DNA of 64,000 bases from Kribbella sp. VKM Ac-2569 (lineage in GTDB: Bacteria; Actinomycetota; Actinomycetes; Propionibacteriales; Kribbellaceae): the NCBI RefSeq assembly GCF_004216905.1, contig NZ_SGXJ01000002.1, forward strand, positions 806,001 through 870,000, written 5' to 3'. Positions 43,197 through 51,737 of the stretch are shown here, one piece after another. The notes under the pieces were generated by a model. It did no database searches and was not told the DNA's origin. It saw nothing but the letters and a program-made list of their open reading frames with translations. A program made the position numbers and the translations under genes. Position 1 is the first letter of the stretch, and the number at the start of each line of letters is the position of its first letter.

Positions 43197-44303
43197 ATGA
43201 CCACGAGCGGACCCGTTACGGACGGCGACGACGGCAGTGACGGCACGAGTGACGGCGGCGGTGACGGTACGGCGGGTAGCACCCGCCGGAGCCACCGGGT
43301 CACGATCAGCGACCTCGCACGTCGATTGCACATCTCGAAGGCGTCCGTCTCGTACGCGCTGAACGGCCGCGCCGGAGTCAGCGACGAGACGCGCCAGCGA
43401 GTGCTCGACCTGGCCGAGGAGCTGGGATTCCACCCGAACTCCGCCGCGGTCGCACTCTCGGCGAGCCGCACCCGGACGATCGGGATCGTGATCGCCAGAG
43501 ACCCCGCGCTGATCTCGACCGAAGCGTTCTACATGCGCACGCTGGTCGGCATCGAGCAGTACCTCAACGAGGTCGACTCGTCGCTGCTGCTCCGGCTCAC
43601 GGGCGAGCACGGCGAGGACCTCGACGTACTGCGTCGGTGGTCGCGGCAGGGGCGCGTGGACGGGTTCATCCTGTTCGACGAGCACGACGACGACCCGCGG
43701 ATCCCCGTACTCAAGGATCTCGGGGTGCCGTGCGTGGTGGTGAGTTCGAACGCACCGGACGACGAGGTCGGACGGCTGATCAGCTCGCCCGACGAGACCG
43801 TCACACTGCTGCTCGATCACCTCGCCGAGCTTGGGCACACGAACGTCGCGCACATCAGCGGGCCGTTCACGTTCATCCACGAGCGGCTCCGCGTCCAGAC
43901 GCTGCAGGAGCACGCCGCGCGGCACGGGATCACGGTGCGGCACATCGAGGGCAGCTACCGGTACGACGACGGCGCGGAACTCACGCGCCAACTGCTGACC
44001 GGCCCCAATCCGCCGACCGCGATCGTGCTCGGGAACGACCTGATGGCGGTCGCGGCGCTGCGGGTCGCGATGGATCTGGGTACGGCGGTGCCCGGCGAGG
44101 TCTCGATCGTCGCCTGGGACGACTCGCCGCTGTGCGAACTCGCGCGGCCCGGGATCACCGCGGTCGACCAGAAGACCATGGAACGCGGCCGCGCCGCCGC
44201 CGACCTCCTACTCCGGATCGTCACCGGCGACCACGCCCTCCAGGAGGAGGCCCCGGCCGGCGAACTCCGTCACCGTGAGTCCTCCGGACCTGCACGCTCC
44301 TGA
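43197..44303 (+). CDS. LacI-family transcriptional regulator
   Basis: A 368-residue sugar-responsive repressor. It has an unusual acidic Gly/Asp-rich leader of about 30 residues, the LacI HTH with hinge (ISDLARRLHISKASVSYALN; VLDLAEELGFHPNSAAVALS) and a periplasmic-binding-type effector domain (RTIGIVIARDPALISTEAFY). The ATG at 43197 follows GAGGGGC. The target is most likely the downstream ABC operon, whose promoter has two AACCGGTT palindromes, and perhaps the flanking genes. Confidence 0.93.
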   Translation: MTTSGPVTDGDDGSDGTSDGGGDGTAGSTRRSHRVTISDLARRLHISKASVSYALNGRAGVSDETRQRVLDLAEELGFHPNSAAVALSASRTRTIGIVIARDPALISTEAFYMRTLVGIEQYLNEVDSSLLLRLTGEHGEDLDVLRRWSRQGRVDGFILFDEHDDDPRIPVLKDLGVPCVVVSSNAPDDEVGRLISSPDETVTLLLDHLAELGHTNVAHISGPFTFIHERLRVQTLQEHAARHGITVRHIEGSYRYDDGAELTRQLLTGPNPPTAIVLGNDLMAVAALRVAMDLGTAVPGEVSIVAWDDSPLCELARPGITAVDQKTMERGRAAADLLLRIVTGDHALQEEAPAGELRHRESSGPARS

Positions 44304-44423
44304 ACCTTCCGCGCAGTTTGAAGACTGTGTGAAATCGGGCTCTCGCAGAGAGTGTTGGATTGCGCTTGCCGGGCACCGGGTGAAGATTGGCCGGGTCACG
44401 AGGTCGTAACGAACACGCCTCTA

Positions 44424-44460
44424 CTGAACCGGTTAGGGTTACGGAACTTAACCGGTTAGG
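44424..44460. promoter_or_regulatory. paired LacI-type operators
   Basis: CTGAACCGGTTAGG (44424-44437) and CTTAACCGGTTAGG (44447-44460), 23 bp apart. Each is centred on the palindrome AACCGGTT with the central CG typical of LacI sites. They lie 67-103 bp upstream of the second sugar-binding protein gene. Confidence 0.72.
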
Positions 44461-44526
44461 CCAGTATGGGGCCGATCCGCCTCCGCAGGTCTTGCGGGGG
44501 CTCGAGACGGGACGAGGGAGTCCGAC

Positions 44527-45843
44527 GTGAGACTGCGTTCGCTTGTAGCCGCGGTTGCGGCGACCGCCATGGGAATCAGCCTCGCCGCCTGTGGTGGCGG
44601 CGACAAGGACGATTCCTCCGGCGGCAGCACCGGTGACCAGACGCTGACCTACTGGGCCAGCAACCAGGGCACCAGCCTCGACAACGACAAGGAGGTCCTG
44701 ACCCCGGTCCTGCAGAAGTTCACCCAGGAGACCGGGATCAAGGTGAACCTCGAGGTGATCGGCTGGAACGACCTGCAGACCCGGATCCAGACCGCGATCA
44801 CCTCGGGTCAGGCGCCGGACGTGGTCAACATCGGCAACACCTGGGCGGCCTCGCTGCAGGCCACCGACGCGTTCCTGCCGTTCGACGGCGACGCGATGAC
44901 CGCGATCGGGGGCAAGGACAAGTTCGTGCCGACGGCTCTGGCGACCGGCGGCAAGGAAGGCACCGACCCGACCTCGGTCCCGCTCTACGGTCTGGCCTAC
45001 GGCCTGTACTACAACAAGGCGATGTTCGCCGCGGCCGGCCTGCAGCCGCCGAAGACCTGGGAAGACATGGTCGCCGCGGCCAAGAAGCTGACCAACCCGG
45101 CGAAGAACCAGTGGGGTATGGCGCTGGCCGCCGGCAGCTACACCGAGAACGTGCACTTCGCGTTCATCAACGCCGCGCAGAACAAGGCCGACTGGTTCAA
45201 CAGCGACGGCAAGCCGACCTTCACCGGTGACGGCAACGTGCAGGGCGTGCTGCGGTACCTCGACCTGATGCAGAAGGACAAGGTCGCGAACCCGTCGAAC
45301 GCGCAGTACGACAACGGCACCAAGTCGGTGAACGACTTCGCCACCAAGAAGGTCGCGATGGTCATCAACCAGAACAACGCGGACTCCTCGATCGTTGCCA
45401 ACGGCATGAAGGCCGGCGAGTACGGCGTCGTACCGTTCCCGGCTCCGGTCGGCGGCGAGCAGGTGGCCAGCCACGTGGCGGGCATCAACCTGTCGGTCTT
45501 CAAGAACACCAAGCACAAGGACGCGGCGCTGAAGTTCGTGAAGTACATGACGGACGCGAACACCCAGACCACGCTGGGCAAGCCGTTCTCCTCGCTGCCC
45601 GTGCTGAAGGACGCCAAGCCGGTCTTCACCACCGACGCGGCCGAGGCGGCCACCTTCCAGGACGTCTACAACACCAAGTCCAAGCCGCTGCCGCTGGTGC
45701 CGGCCGAGGACCAGTTCGAGAGCACTGTCGGCAAGGCGATGAACGCGATGTTCGCCAAGATCGCGACCGGCGGGACGGTGACCGCCGAGGACGTGAAGGC
45801 GGCGCTGAAGACCGCCGAGGACCAGGTAGCCGCCAGTAGCTGA
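44527..45843 (+). CDS. sugar-binding lipoprotein
   Basis: A 438-residue family 1 solute-binding protein. The Sec-type lipoprotein signal has lipobox LAAC (SLVAAVAATAMGISLAACGG), then a Ser/Gly/Asp linker and the two-lobed fold (VVNIGNTWAASLQATDAFLP). The GTG start follows GAGGGAG. It is the first gene of a binding protein-permease-permease operon, preceded by LacI-type operators. The hairpin right after its stop probably raises its level over that of the permeases. Confidence 0.93.
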   Translation: MRLRSLVAAVAATAMGISLAACGGGDKDDSSGGSTGDQTLTYWASNQGTSLDNDKEVLTPVLQKFTQETGIKVNLEVIGWNDLQTRIQTAITSGQAPDVVNIGNTWAASLQATDAFLPFDGDAMTAIGGKDKFVPTALATGGKEGTDPTSVPLYGLAYGLYYNKAMFAAAGLQPPKTWEDMVAAAKKLTNPAKNQWGMALAAGSYTENVHFAFINAAQNKADWFNSDGKPTFTGDGNVQGVLRYLDLMQKDKVANPSNAQYDNGTKSVNDFATKKVAMVINQNNADSSIVANGMKAGEYGVVPFPAPVGGEQVASHVAGINLSVFKNTKHKDAALKFVKYMTDANTQTTLGKPFSSLPVLKDAKPVFTTDAAEAATFQDVYNTKSKPLPLVPAEDQFESTVGKAMNAMFAKIATGGTVTAEDVKAALKTAEDQVAASS

Positions 45844-45856
45844 CGTACGGGCGCTT

Positions 45857-45891
45857 GCGTCCGAAGAACCGGCCTCCGGCTCTTCGGACGC
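45857..45891 (+). terminator. stem-loop between binding protein and permeases
   Basis: GCGTCCGAAGA (45857-45867) pairs perfectly with TCTTCGGACGC (45881-45891), with a small CCGG-cct-CCGG hairpin in the loop. Intercistronic hairpins after binding-protein genes usually stabilise the upstream message or stop part of the transcripts. Confidence 0.6.
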
Positions 45892-45937
45892 GACGCACGT
45901 GTCAGCCGATCCGAGAGACAGGAGGGCGACCACCCGG

Positions 45938-46912
45938 ATGTCTGTCGCCACAGAAACCGCCGCTCCGGCACCGGCTCCGACGAAGAAGAAGCGGAGCCGC
46001 CTCGAGCACCGGCCCGGCCTGAACCGGTGGCTGCCGTACGCGCTGCTGGCCCCGGCAGTGTTGCTGGAACTGTTCATCCACATCATCCCGATGCTGGTCG
46101 GGATCTGGATGAGCTTCGTCAAACTGACCAAGTTCTTCATCGCGAACTGGTCCTCCGCGCCCGGCGCCGGGCTCGGCAACTACAAGGTCGCGCTCGACTT
46201 CAACAACGCGGTCGGGCAAGGACTGCTGAAGTCCTTCGGCGTCACGGTCGTCTTCTCGCTCGTCACGGTCGCGTTCTCGTGGGTGCTCGGGATGGCCGCC
46301 GCGGTCGCCCTGCAGCCCGAGTTCCGCGGCCGGGGCATCATCCGCACCCTGTTCCTGGTGCCGTACGCGCTCCCGGCGTACGCCGGAATCCTGACCTGGA
46401 ACTTCATGCTCCAGCGCGACACCGGCGCGGTGAACCATGTGCTGAACCAGCTGCACCTGACCGACGGGAAACCGTTCTGGCTGATCGGCAGCAACGCGCT
46501 GATCTCGCTGATCACGGTCGCCGGCTGGAAGCTGTGGACATTCGCGTTCCTCACCCTGATGGCCGGTATGCAGAGCATCCCGCGGGACCTCTACGAGGCC
46601 GCGTCGGTGGACGGCGCCGGCAACATCCGGCAGTGGCGCAACATCACGCTCCCCTCGCTGCGGCCGGTGAACCTGGTGCTCGTGCTCGTGCTGTTCCTGT
46701 GGACGTTCAGCGACTTCAACACGCCGTACGTGCTGTTCGGTACGGCGCAGCCGCCGGCCGGTGACCTGATCACGTTCCACATCTACAACGCGTCGTTCCT
46801 GACCTGGAACTTCGGCACCGGTGCGGCGATGTCCGTGCTGCTGCTGATCTTCCTGATGATCGTCACCGGCGCGTATCTGCTCGTCACCGGAAGGAGGTCG
46901 CGTCGTGCGTGA
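45938..46912 (+). CDS. sugar ABC transporter permease (MalF type)
   Basis: A 324-residue permease with six membrane segments following a basic N-terminus (TKKKRSRLEHRPGLNRW). The EAA loop is DLYEAASVDGAGNIRQWRNI. I start at the ATG at 45938, after GGAGGG at 45921; a start 39 bp upstream is possible. It pairs with the next permease. No ATPase gene is adjacent. Confidence 0.93.
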   Translation: MSVATETAAPAPAPTKKKRSRLEHRPGLNRWLPYALLAPAVLLELFIHIIPMLVGIWMSFVKLTKFFIANWSSAPGAGLGNYKVALDFNNAVGQGLLKSFGVTVVFSLVTVAFSWVLGMAAAVALQPEFRGRGIIRTLFLVPYALPAYAGILTWNFMLQRDTGAVNHVLNQLHLTDGKPFWLIGSNALISLITVAGWKLWTFAFLTLMAGMQSIPRDLYEAASVDGAGNIRQWRNITLPSLRPVNLVLVLVLFLWTFSDFNTPYVLFGTAQPPAGDLITFHIYNASFLTWNFGTGAAMSVLLLIFLMIVTGAYLLVTGRRSRRA

Positions 46913-47744
46913 GACCAGAGGGTTCAAGATCTACCGCGGTGTCACCCTCACAGTGCTCGGACTGTTCGTCCTGGTGCCGCTGTACGTGATGATCACGTCG
47001 TCGCTGAAGCCGCTGAAGGACGTTCAGGGCGCGTTCACCTGGTGGCCGTCGAACCTGACGCTGGCACCGTTCTTCGACATGTGGAAGACGGTGCCGCTGG
47101 CGAAGTACTTCGTGAACTCGACGATCGTGTCGGTGGCGGCGACGGCGTTCTCGGTGGCGATCGCGATCCTGGCCGCCTTCGCAGTGTCGCGGTTCAAGTT
47201 CCGTGGGCGGACGGTGTTCACCACCACGGTGCTGTCGACGCAGATGTTCCCGGGTGTGCTGTTCCTGCTGCCGTTGTTCCTGATCTTCGTGAACATCAAC
47301 AACTCGTTCGGGCTGCAGCTGGTCGGGACGCGGCTCGGGCTGATCATCACGTACCTGACGTTCAGCCTGCCGTTCTCGATCTGGATGCTGGCCGGGTACT
47401 TCGACAGCATCCCGCGCGAGCTGGACGAGGCCGCGCTGGTGGACGGCTGCGGTCCGATGGGCGCGCTCTGGCGGGTCGTCCTGCCCGCGGCGCGACCTGG
47501 TGTGATCGCGGTCGCGATCTACTCGTTCATGACCGCGTGGGGCGAGGTCCTGTTCGCGTCGGTGATGACGACGGAGGCCAACCGGACGTTGTCCGTCGGC
47601 CTCCGCCAGTACTCGACCCAGACCAACATCTACTGGAACCAGATCATGGCCGCCGCCCTGGTCGTCAGCGTCCCCGTCGTCATCGGCTTCCTCCTGGCCC
47701 AACGCCACTTCGTCGCCGGTGTAACCGCCGGCGCGGTGAAGTAG
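46905..47744 (+). CDS. sugar ABC transporter permease (MalG type)
   Basis: A 279-residue permease with six membrane segments. The EAA loop is ELDEAALVDGCGPMGALWRV, and the C-terminal VIGFLLAQRHFVAGVTAGAV is typical. The GTG start overlaps the end of the first permease by 8 bp and has the ribosome site AAGGAGGT. It is the last gene of the operon, followed at once by the very strong hairpin at 47746-47836. Confidence 0.93.
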   Translation: MRETRGFKIYRGVTLTVLGLFVLVPLYVMITSSLKPLKDVQGAFTWWPSNLTLAPFFDMWKTVPLAKYFVNSTIVSVAATAFSVAIAILAAFAVSRFKFRGRTVFTTTVLSTQMFPGVLFLLPLFLIFVNINNSFGLQLVGTRLGLIITYLTFSLPFSIWMLAGYFDSIPRELDEAALVDGCGPMGALWRVVLPAARPGVIAVAIYSFMTAWGEVLFASVMTTEANRTLSVGLRQYSTQTNIYWNQIMAAALVVSVPVVIGFLLAQRHFVAGVTAGAVK

Positions 47745-47745
47745 G

Positions 47746-47836
47746 CGGACCTGCAGCACTCATCAATTGCGTCTCGGCGGACCGGCTGAGCGTGGCAACC
47801 GGCCGTGAGGCGCAATTGATGAGTGCTGGCGGTCCG
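47746..47836. repeat. 91-bp element with 26-bp complementary arms
   Basis: The arms at 47746-47771 and 47811-47836 are complementary at 24 of 26 positions, including an uninterrupted 18 bp (CAGCACTCATCAATTGCG, 47754-47771). The 39-nt interior contains GCTGAGCGT. It starts one base after the permease stop and ends 7 bp before the stop of the convergent DyP gene. It surely acts as a bidirectional barrier, but it is far longer and more exact than needed. The AT-rich arm tip (ATCAATTG) is unlike the local base composition. Confidence 0.75.
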
Positions 47837-47843
47837 GAGTGGT

Positions 47844-49094
47844 TCAGGCGAAGAGTTTTTCGCCCCAGTACCCGCCGGGGGTTACTCCGGCGGGGCAGGC
47901 GAAGATGCCGGAGCCTACGTGGTGGATGTATTCGTTCATCGTGTCGCTCTTGGCCAGTTGGTTCTGGACGGGGATGAACTGTTTGCGCGGGTCGCGTTGG
48001 TAGGCGAGGAAGAACAGGCCGGCGTCGAGGCGGCCGAGGCCGTCCGAGCCGTCGACGAAGTTGTAGCCGCGGCGGAGTAGTTCGGCGCCGTTGTTGAACT
48101 GCGGGTGCGCGAGCCGCACGTGCGAGTCCATCGGTATCCGCGGGTCGCCGTCGGAGTTCTTCGCGGTGAAGTCGATCGCGTCGAACTCGTCCGCCTTGCC
48201 CAGCGGGGCGCCGGTGCCCTTCCCGCGGCCGATGATCGTCTCCTGCTCGCCGAGCGACGTACGGTCCCAGATCTCGATGTTCATCCGGATCCGCCGCGAC
48301 ACCAGGTACGCGCCGCCGACCATCCACTCCGGGCCGTCCTCGGGCTGCACCCAGAGCTGTTGCTCGAGCTTGTCGGCTTCCTCGAGCTTGAGATTGTTCG
48401 TCCCGTCCTTGAACCCGAACAGGTTCCGCGGCGTCGCCTGCGCCCGCGACGTCGACGACGTACGGCCGAATCCGAGCTGCGAGTACCGTACGGCGACCCG
48501 TCCGAACCCGATCCGCGCCAGGTTCCGGATCGCGTGTACGGCGACCTGCGGGTCATCGGAACATGCCTGTACGGCGATGTCGCCGCCGGAGCGCGCCGGG
48601 TCGAGGTCGTCGCCGATGAAGTGCGGCAGATCGACGAGCGCCTTGGGACGCTTGGCCGCGAGCCCGAACCGCTTGTCGAACAACGACGGCCCGAACCCGA
48701 CGGTGATCGTCAGCCGCGCCGGCGGCAGGCCGACCGCCTCACCGGTGTCCTCCGGCGGCGCCTCGCCCGGCCCGTTCACGGCGCCGTACTGACCGATGTC
48801 GCGGCCGGCCGTGAGCAGCGCCGCCGCCGCGGTCCACTCCTTCAGCAGGGCAATCAGATCGTCCCGCTTCGTCGTGGTCACGTCGAAGGCGGCGAAGTGC
48901 AGCCGGTCCTGGACCGGCGTGGTGATCCCGGCCTGGTGCGGGCCGTGGAACTCGACCGGCCCGTTGTTGTCCGCGGCGTGCGACTCCTCACCGGACAGCG
49001 CCGAGTGAGCGGCGTACCCGGCGACCCCGGTGGCGACGGCCGCGCCCGCGGCTCCGAAGAGACCGCGGCGCGAGATTCCCTTACGGTCAATCAT
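47844..49094 (-). CDS. efeB: DyP-type heme peroxidase, Tat-exported
   Basis: A 416-residue deferrochelatase/peroxidase of the EfeB type. The Tat signal (ISRRGLFGAAGAAVATGVAG) exports the folded, heme-loaded protein. The family motif GXXDG is GFKDGTNNLK near residue 225, and the proximal heme His is in VRLAHPQFNNG. It is the last gene of efeU-efeO-efeB, overlapping efeO by 4 bp (49091-49094). It works outside the membrane, oxidising Fe(II) or handling heme iron for EfeU. Confidence 0.94.
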   Translation of the reverse strand: MIDRKGISRRGLFGAAGAAVATGVAGYAAHSALSGEESHAADNNGPVEFHGPHQAGITTPVQDRLHFAAFDVTTTKRDDLIALLKEWTAAAALLTAGRDIGQYGAVNGPGEAPPEDTGEAVGLPPARLTITVGFGPSLFDKRFGLAAKRPKALVDLPHFIGDDLDPARSGGDIAVQACSDDPQVAVHAIRNLARIGFGRVAVRYSQLGFGRTSSTSRAQATPRNLFGFKDGTNNLKLEEADKLEQQLWVQPEDGPEWMVGGAYLVSRRIRMNIEIWDRTSLGEQETIIGRGKGTGAPLGKADEFDAIDFTAKNSDGDPRIPMDSHVRLAHPQFNNGAELLRRGYNFVDGSDGLGRLDAGLFFLAYQRDPRKQFIPVQNQLAKSDTMNEYIHHVGSGIFACPAGVTPGGYWGEKLFA

Positions 49095-50245
49095 TTCTTC
49101 GCCAGCACCCCGGCGACCTTGCTGACCGGCTCGGCCAGCCCGTCGACGACCGCGCCGAGTGCCTTCTTCTCGGCCTCGGTCGCGGTGTACGGCTTGAAGC
49201 CGTCACCGTCGCGGTACTTGTCCAGCGACGCGAACACGGCTTTGAACTGAGTGTCGAGCTGGGTGACGAGCGCCGCGTCCCGCTTCTGCAAGGCCGGGCG
49301 GAGCGCCTGGATCGCGGCCTGCGAGCCCTCGACGTTCGCCTCGAAGTCCCACAGGTCGGTGTGCGAGTAGCGGTCCTCCTCGCCGGTGACCTTGCCGGTC
49401 GCGACCTCGTCGAGCAGTTCCTTGGCGCCGTTGGCCAGCTGCAGCGGGGTGAGCTTGACGACCTTCGCCTTCGCGACCACGGTCTTCACATCGGTCAGCA
49501 GCAGGTCGGCGTACTTCTCCATACCCTTGGTGGAGTTGGAGACCCAGAGCGCCTGCTCGATCCGGTGGTACCCGGTCCACTCGGTGCCCGGCTCGACGTC
49601 GTTGACGCGGGCGTCGATCTTCGGGTCGAGGTCGCCGAACGACTCGGCGACCGGCTCGATCCGCTCCCAGTAGGTCCGCGAGACCGGGAACAGCTCCTTC
49701 GCCTTCGCGACGTCGCCGGCCTTCACCGCGGTCACGAACTCGGTGGTCTTCTGCTCGAGCGCGACCGCCTGCGAGTTCACGTACCGCTGGTAGCTCTCGG
49801 TCGCCTGCTTCAGCGCGGTGTCGGTGTCGATCTGCGCGGGCGCGTCGCCGGTGACGTTGAGGTCGCCGCGGATCCCGTCGCCGACCATGCCGGGCTTGCA
49901 GACCGCCTGGTACTTGCCGGTCGGCAGCTCGACGATCAGGTCCCGCTTCAGGCCCGGGCCGATGTTCTCGACCTCACCCATCACCCGGTCGCCGTCGGCG
50001 TACACGTAGAACTCGGTGACCTTGCTGCCGCCGTTCGTCACCGAGAACGTGCTGGTGCCGGACTTCACGTCGCGGCGGCTCAGGTCGCATCCCGCGTCGG
50101 ACGCCTTCACCGACACCGGGCCGGTGCCGTCGTCCTTCGCAGCAGGCTCGTCCTTCGCACACGCCGTGAGCGCGGCGATGCCGATGACGACACCGAGGAT
50201 GGAGGCCCGACGGGCTGTGCCAAAAAAGACGGGGGTGGCGGACAT
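49091..50245 (-). CDS. efeO: EfeO iron-uptake lipoprotein
   Basis: A 384-residue exported protein. The signal with lipobox LTAC suggests a lipoprotein. Residues 40-130 form the cupredoxin-like domain, and 140-384 the M75 peptidase-like domain with the HxxE motif in TGYHRIEQALW. It captures iron for the permease EfeU. The start is the ATG at 50245, 17 bp from the efeU stop. Order U-O-B with tight spacing marks a complete EfeUOB operon. Confidence 0.93.
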   Translation of the reverse strand: MSATPVFFGTARRASILGVVIGIAALTACAKDEPAAKDDGTGPVSVKASDAGCDLSRRDVKSGTSTFSVTNGGSKVTEFYVYADGDRVMGEVENIGPGLKRDLIVELPTGKYQAVCKPGMVGDGIRGDLNVTGDAPAQIDTDTALKQATESYQRYVNSQAVALEQKTTEFVTAVKAGDVAKAKELFPVSRTYWERIEPVAESFGDLDPKIDARVNDVEPGTEWTGYHRIEQALWVSNSTKGMEKYADLLLTDVKTVVAKAKVVKLTPLQLANGAKELLDEVATGKVTGEEDRYSHTDLWDFEANVEGSQAAIQALRPALQKRDAALVTQLDTQFKAVFASLDKYRDGDGFKPYTATEAEKKALGAVVDGLAEPVSKVAGVLAKK

Positions 50246-50262
50246 GGTTCTCCTGGGGGGAT

Positions 50263-51111
50263 TCAGGCCGCTTTGTGAGCGGTCGTCGCAGGTACGGCGG
50301 GCGGTGTGGAGCTCTTCACCGGAAGGAAATAGAGCACCATCACCGGGACGAGATAGACGACCCACGCGATCGCCTCCAGCACGGACGGTGCCGGATTGAA
50401 GTTGAAGATGCCCTTCAGCAGTACGCCGTACCAGCTGTCCGGCGGGATCACGTGGGAGATGTCGAAGGCCAGCGTGTGCAGGCCGGGCAGGATGTTCGCC
50501 TCCTGCAGGTCGTGGAACCCGTACGCGAAGATGCCGGCCGCGACCAGGATCAGCACCGCGCCGGTCCACTTGAAGAACACGGCCAGGTTGATCTTCACGG
50601 CGCCCTTGTAGATCGCGACGCCGAGCAGCACCGACGTCGCGAGCCCGAGCAGGACGCCGACGAACGGTACGGCGGTGGTCGCGGTGGCGGCCGACGCGTA
50701 CACGATGAACGCGGTCTCGATGCTCTCCCGGAACACCGCCAGGAACGCGAGAATGACCACCGCGCGCGGCCCCACCTCGAGCGCTTGCCCCATCCGCTCG
50801 CGCAGTTCCTTGGCGATGCTGCGGGACGCCTTGCGCATCCAGAAGATCATCCAGGTGACGAAGCCGACCGCGAGGATCGACATCACCCCGCCGACGGTCT
50901 CCTGGGTGGTGAACGACTTCGCGGTCAGCGCGGTGACGAACTGGAGCAGACCCCAGGCGGCGACCGCCACGGCAAGCGCCGTGGCGACACCGATCCAGAC
51001 CAGTTTGAGTCGATCGCGATGCCCCGACTTGACCAGGAAGGTGGCGAGGATGCTGACGACCAGCGAGGCCTCGAGTCCTTCACGAAGTCCGATCAGGTAG
51101 TTCGCGAGCAT
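50263..51111 (-). CDS. efeU: EfeU/FTR1-family iron permease
   Basis: A 282-residue membrane permease with about seven helices. The two iron-relay motifs REGLE (LIGLREGLEASLVVSI) and RESIE (VFRESIETAFIVYA) are the REXXE pairs of the FTR1 family. It takes up iron delivered by EfeO/EfeB. It leads the operon. Two sites resembling IdeR boxes lie 32-65 bp upstream, so iron-replete repression is expected. Confidence 0.94.
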   Translation of the reverse strand: MLANYLIGLREGLEASLVVSILATFLVKSGHRDRLKLVWIGVATALAVAVAAWGLLQFVTALTAKSFTTQETVGGVMSILAVGFVTWMIFWMRKASRSIAKELRERMGQALEVGPRAVVILAFLAVFRESIETAFIVYASAATATTAVPFVGVLLGLATSVLLGVAIYKGAVKINLAVFFKWTGAVLILVAAGIFAYGFHDLQEANILPGLHTLAFDISHVIPPDSWYGVLLKGIFNFNPAPSVLEAIAWVVYLVPVMVLYFLPVKSSTPPAVPATTAHKAA

Positions 51112-51142
51112 GGCGGGACTCTTTCAGTGCAACAAATGGGCA

Positions 51143-51176
51143 TTAGGTACGGCTAACCTTCCTGAGGTTAACCTAA
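51143..51176. promoter_or_regulatory. IdeR/DtxR boxes upstream of efeUOB
   Basis: TTAGGTACGGCTAACCTTC (51143-51161) matches the 19-bp TTAGGTTAGSCTAACCTAA consensus at about 15-16 positions. TGAGGTTAACCTAA (51163-51176) adds another near-palindrome of the same half-sites. The second overlaps the stop of the upstream thpR gene. Confidence 0.72.
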
Positions 51177-51731
51177 GAAGTCCCATTCGCCTACCGTGAT
51201 GTACGCCGCACTGTGGCCCGGTCCTTCGCCCAACCGGGACTCGATCAGCTGCAGACTGCCTGCGGTCCAGACCGGACCGTTGTAGGTGTCGAAAACCCTG
51301 ACCCACTTGGTAACGTCGATCGGTCGCCGCAACCGCGCCAGTGTCAGATGCGGGGTGAATTTCCTTCCCTCCACGGTCACTCCGGCGCGACTCGCTGCCG
51401 CCCGCGTGGTCATCGCCAGGTGCTTGAGCGACTCGGTCTCGTCGCGCACCCCGGCGTACAGCACCCGCGCGTCCGGCACGCCGGGGAAGGCGCCCGCTCC
51501 GGCCAACTGCAGCTCGAACGGCTTCTGCCGCTTGGCGGCGAGCTCCAGCCGCTCCTCGAGTTCCTCGGTCTTCCAGTCCGGCACCTCGCCGAGGAACGCC
51601 AGGGTGAGATGCCAGTGCTGGTCCGCCGCCCACCGGATGTCGTCGTCCGGATGGTCCCGTCGCGGCTCGACGAACTCGCTCAGATCCTCCACTACCTCTT
51701 GAGGTGGCACTACTGCCACGAACAATCGCAT
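51168..51731 (-). CDS. thpR: RNA 2',3'-cyclic phosphodiesterase
   Basis: A 187-residue 2H phosphoesterase (LigT/ThpR) that opens 2',3'-cyclic phosphates on RNA. Both catalytic HxTx motifs are present: HLTLAFLGEV near residue 42 and HLTLARLRRP near 130. The length is standard. The gene lies upstream of efeU on the same strand, but the IdeR boxes at its 3' end mark a separate promoter for efeU. It is divergent from the kinase/LLM fusion gene, with only 6 bp between start codons. Confidence 0.93.
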   Translation of the reverse strand: MRLFVAVVPPQEVVEDLSEFVEPRRDHPDDDIRWAADQHWHLTLAFLGEVPDWKTEELEERLELAAKRQKPFELQLAGAGAFPGVPDARVLYAGVRDETESLKHLAMTTRAAASRAGVTVEGRKFTPHLTLARLRRPIDVTKWVRVFDTYNGPVWTAGSLQLIESRLGEGPGHSAAYITVGEWDFLG

Positions 51732-51737
51732 CCGAAA

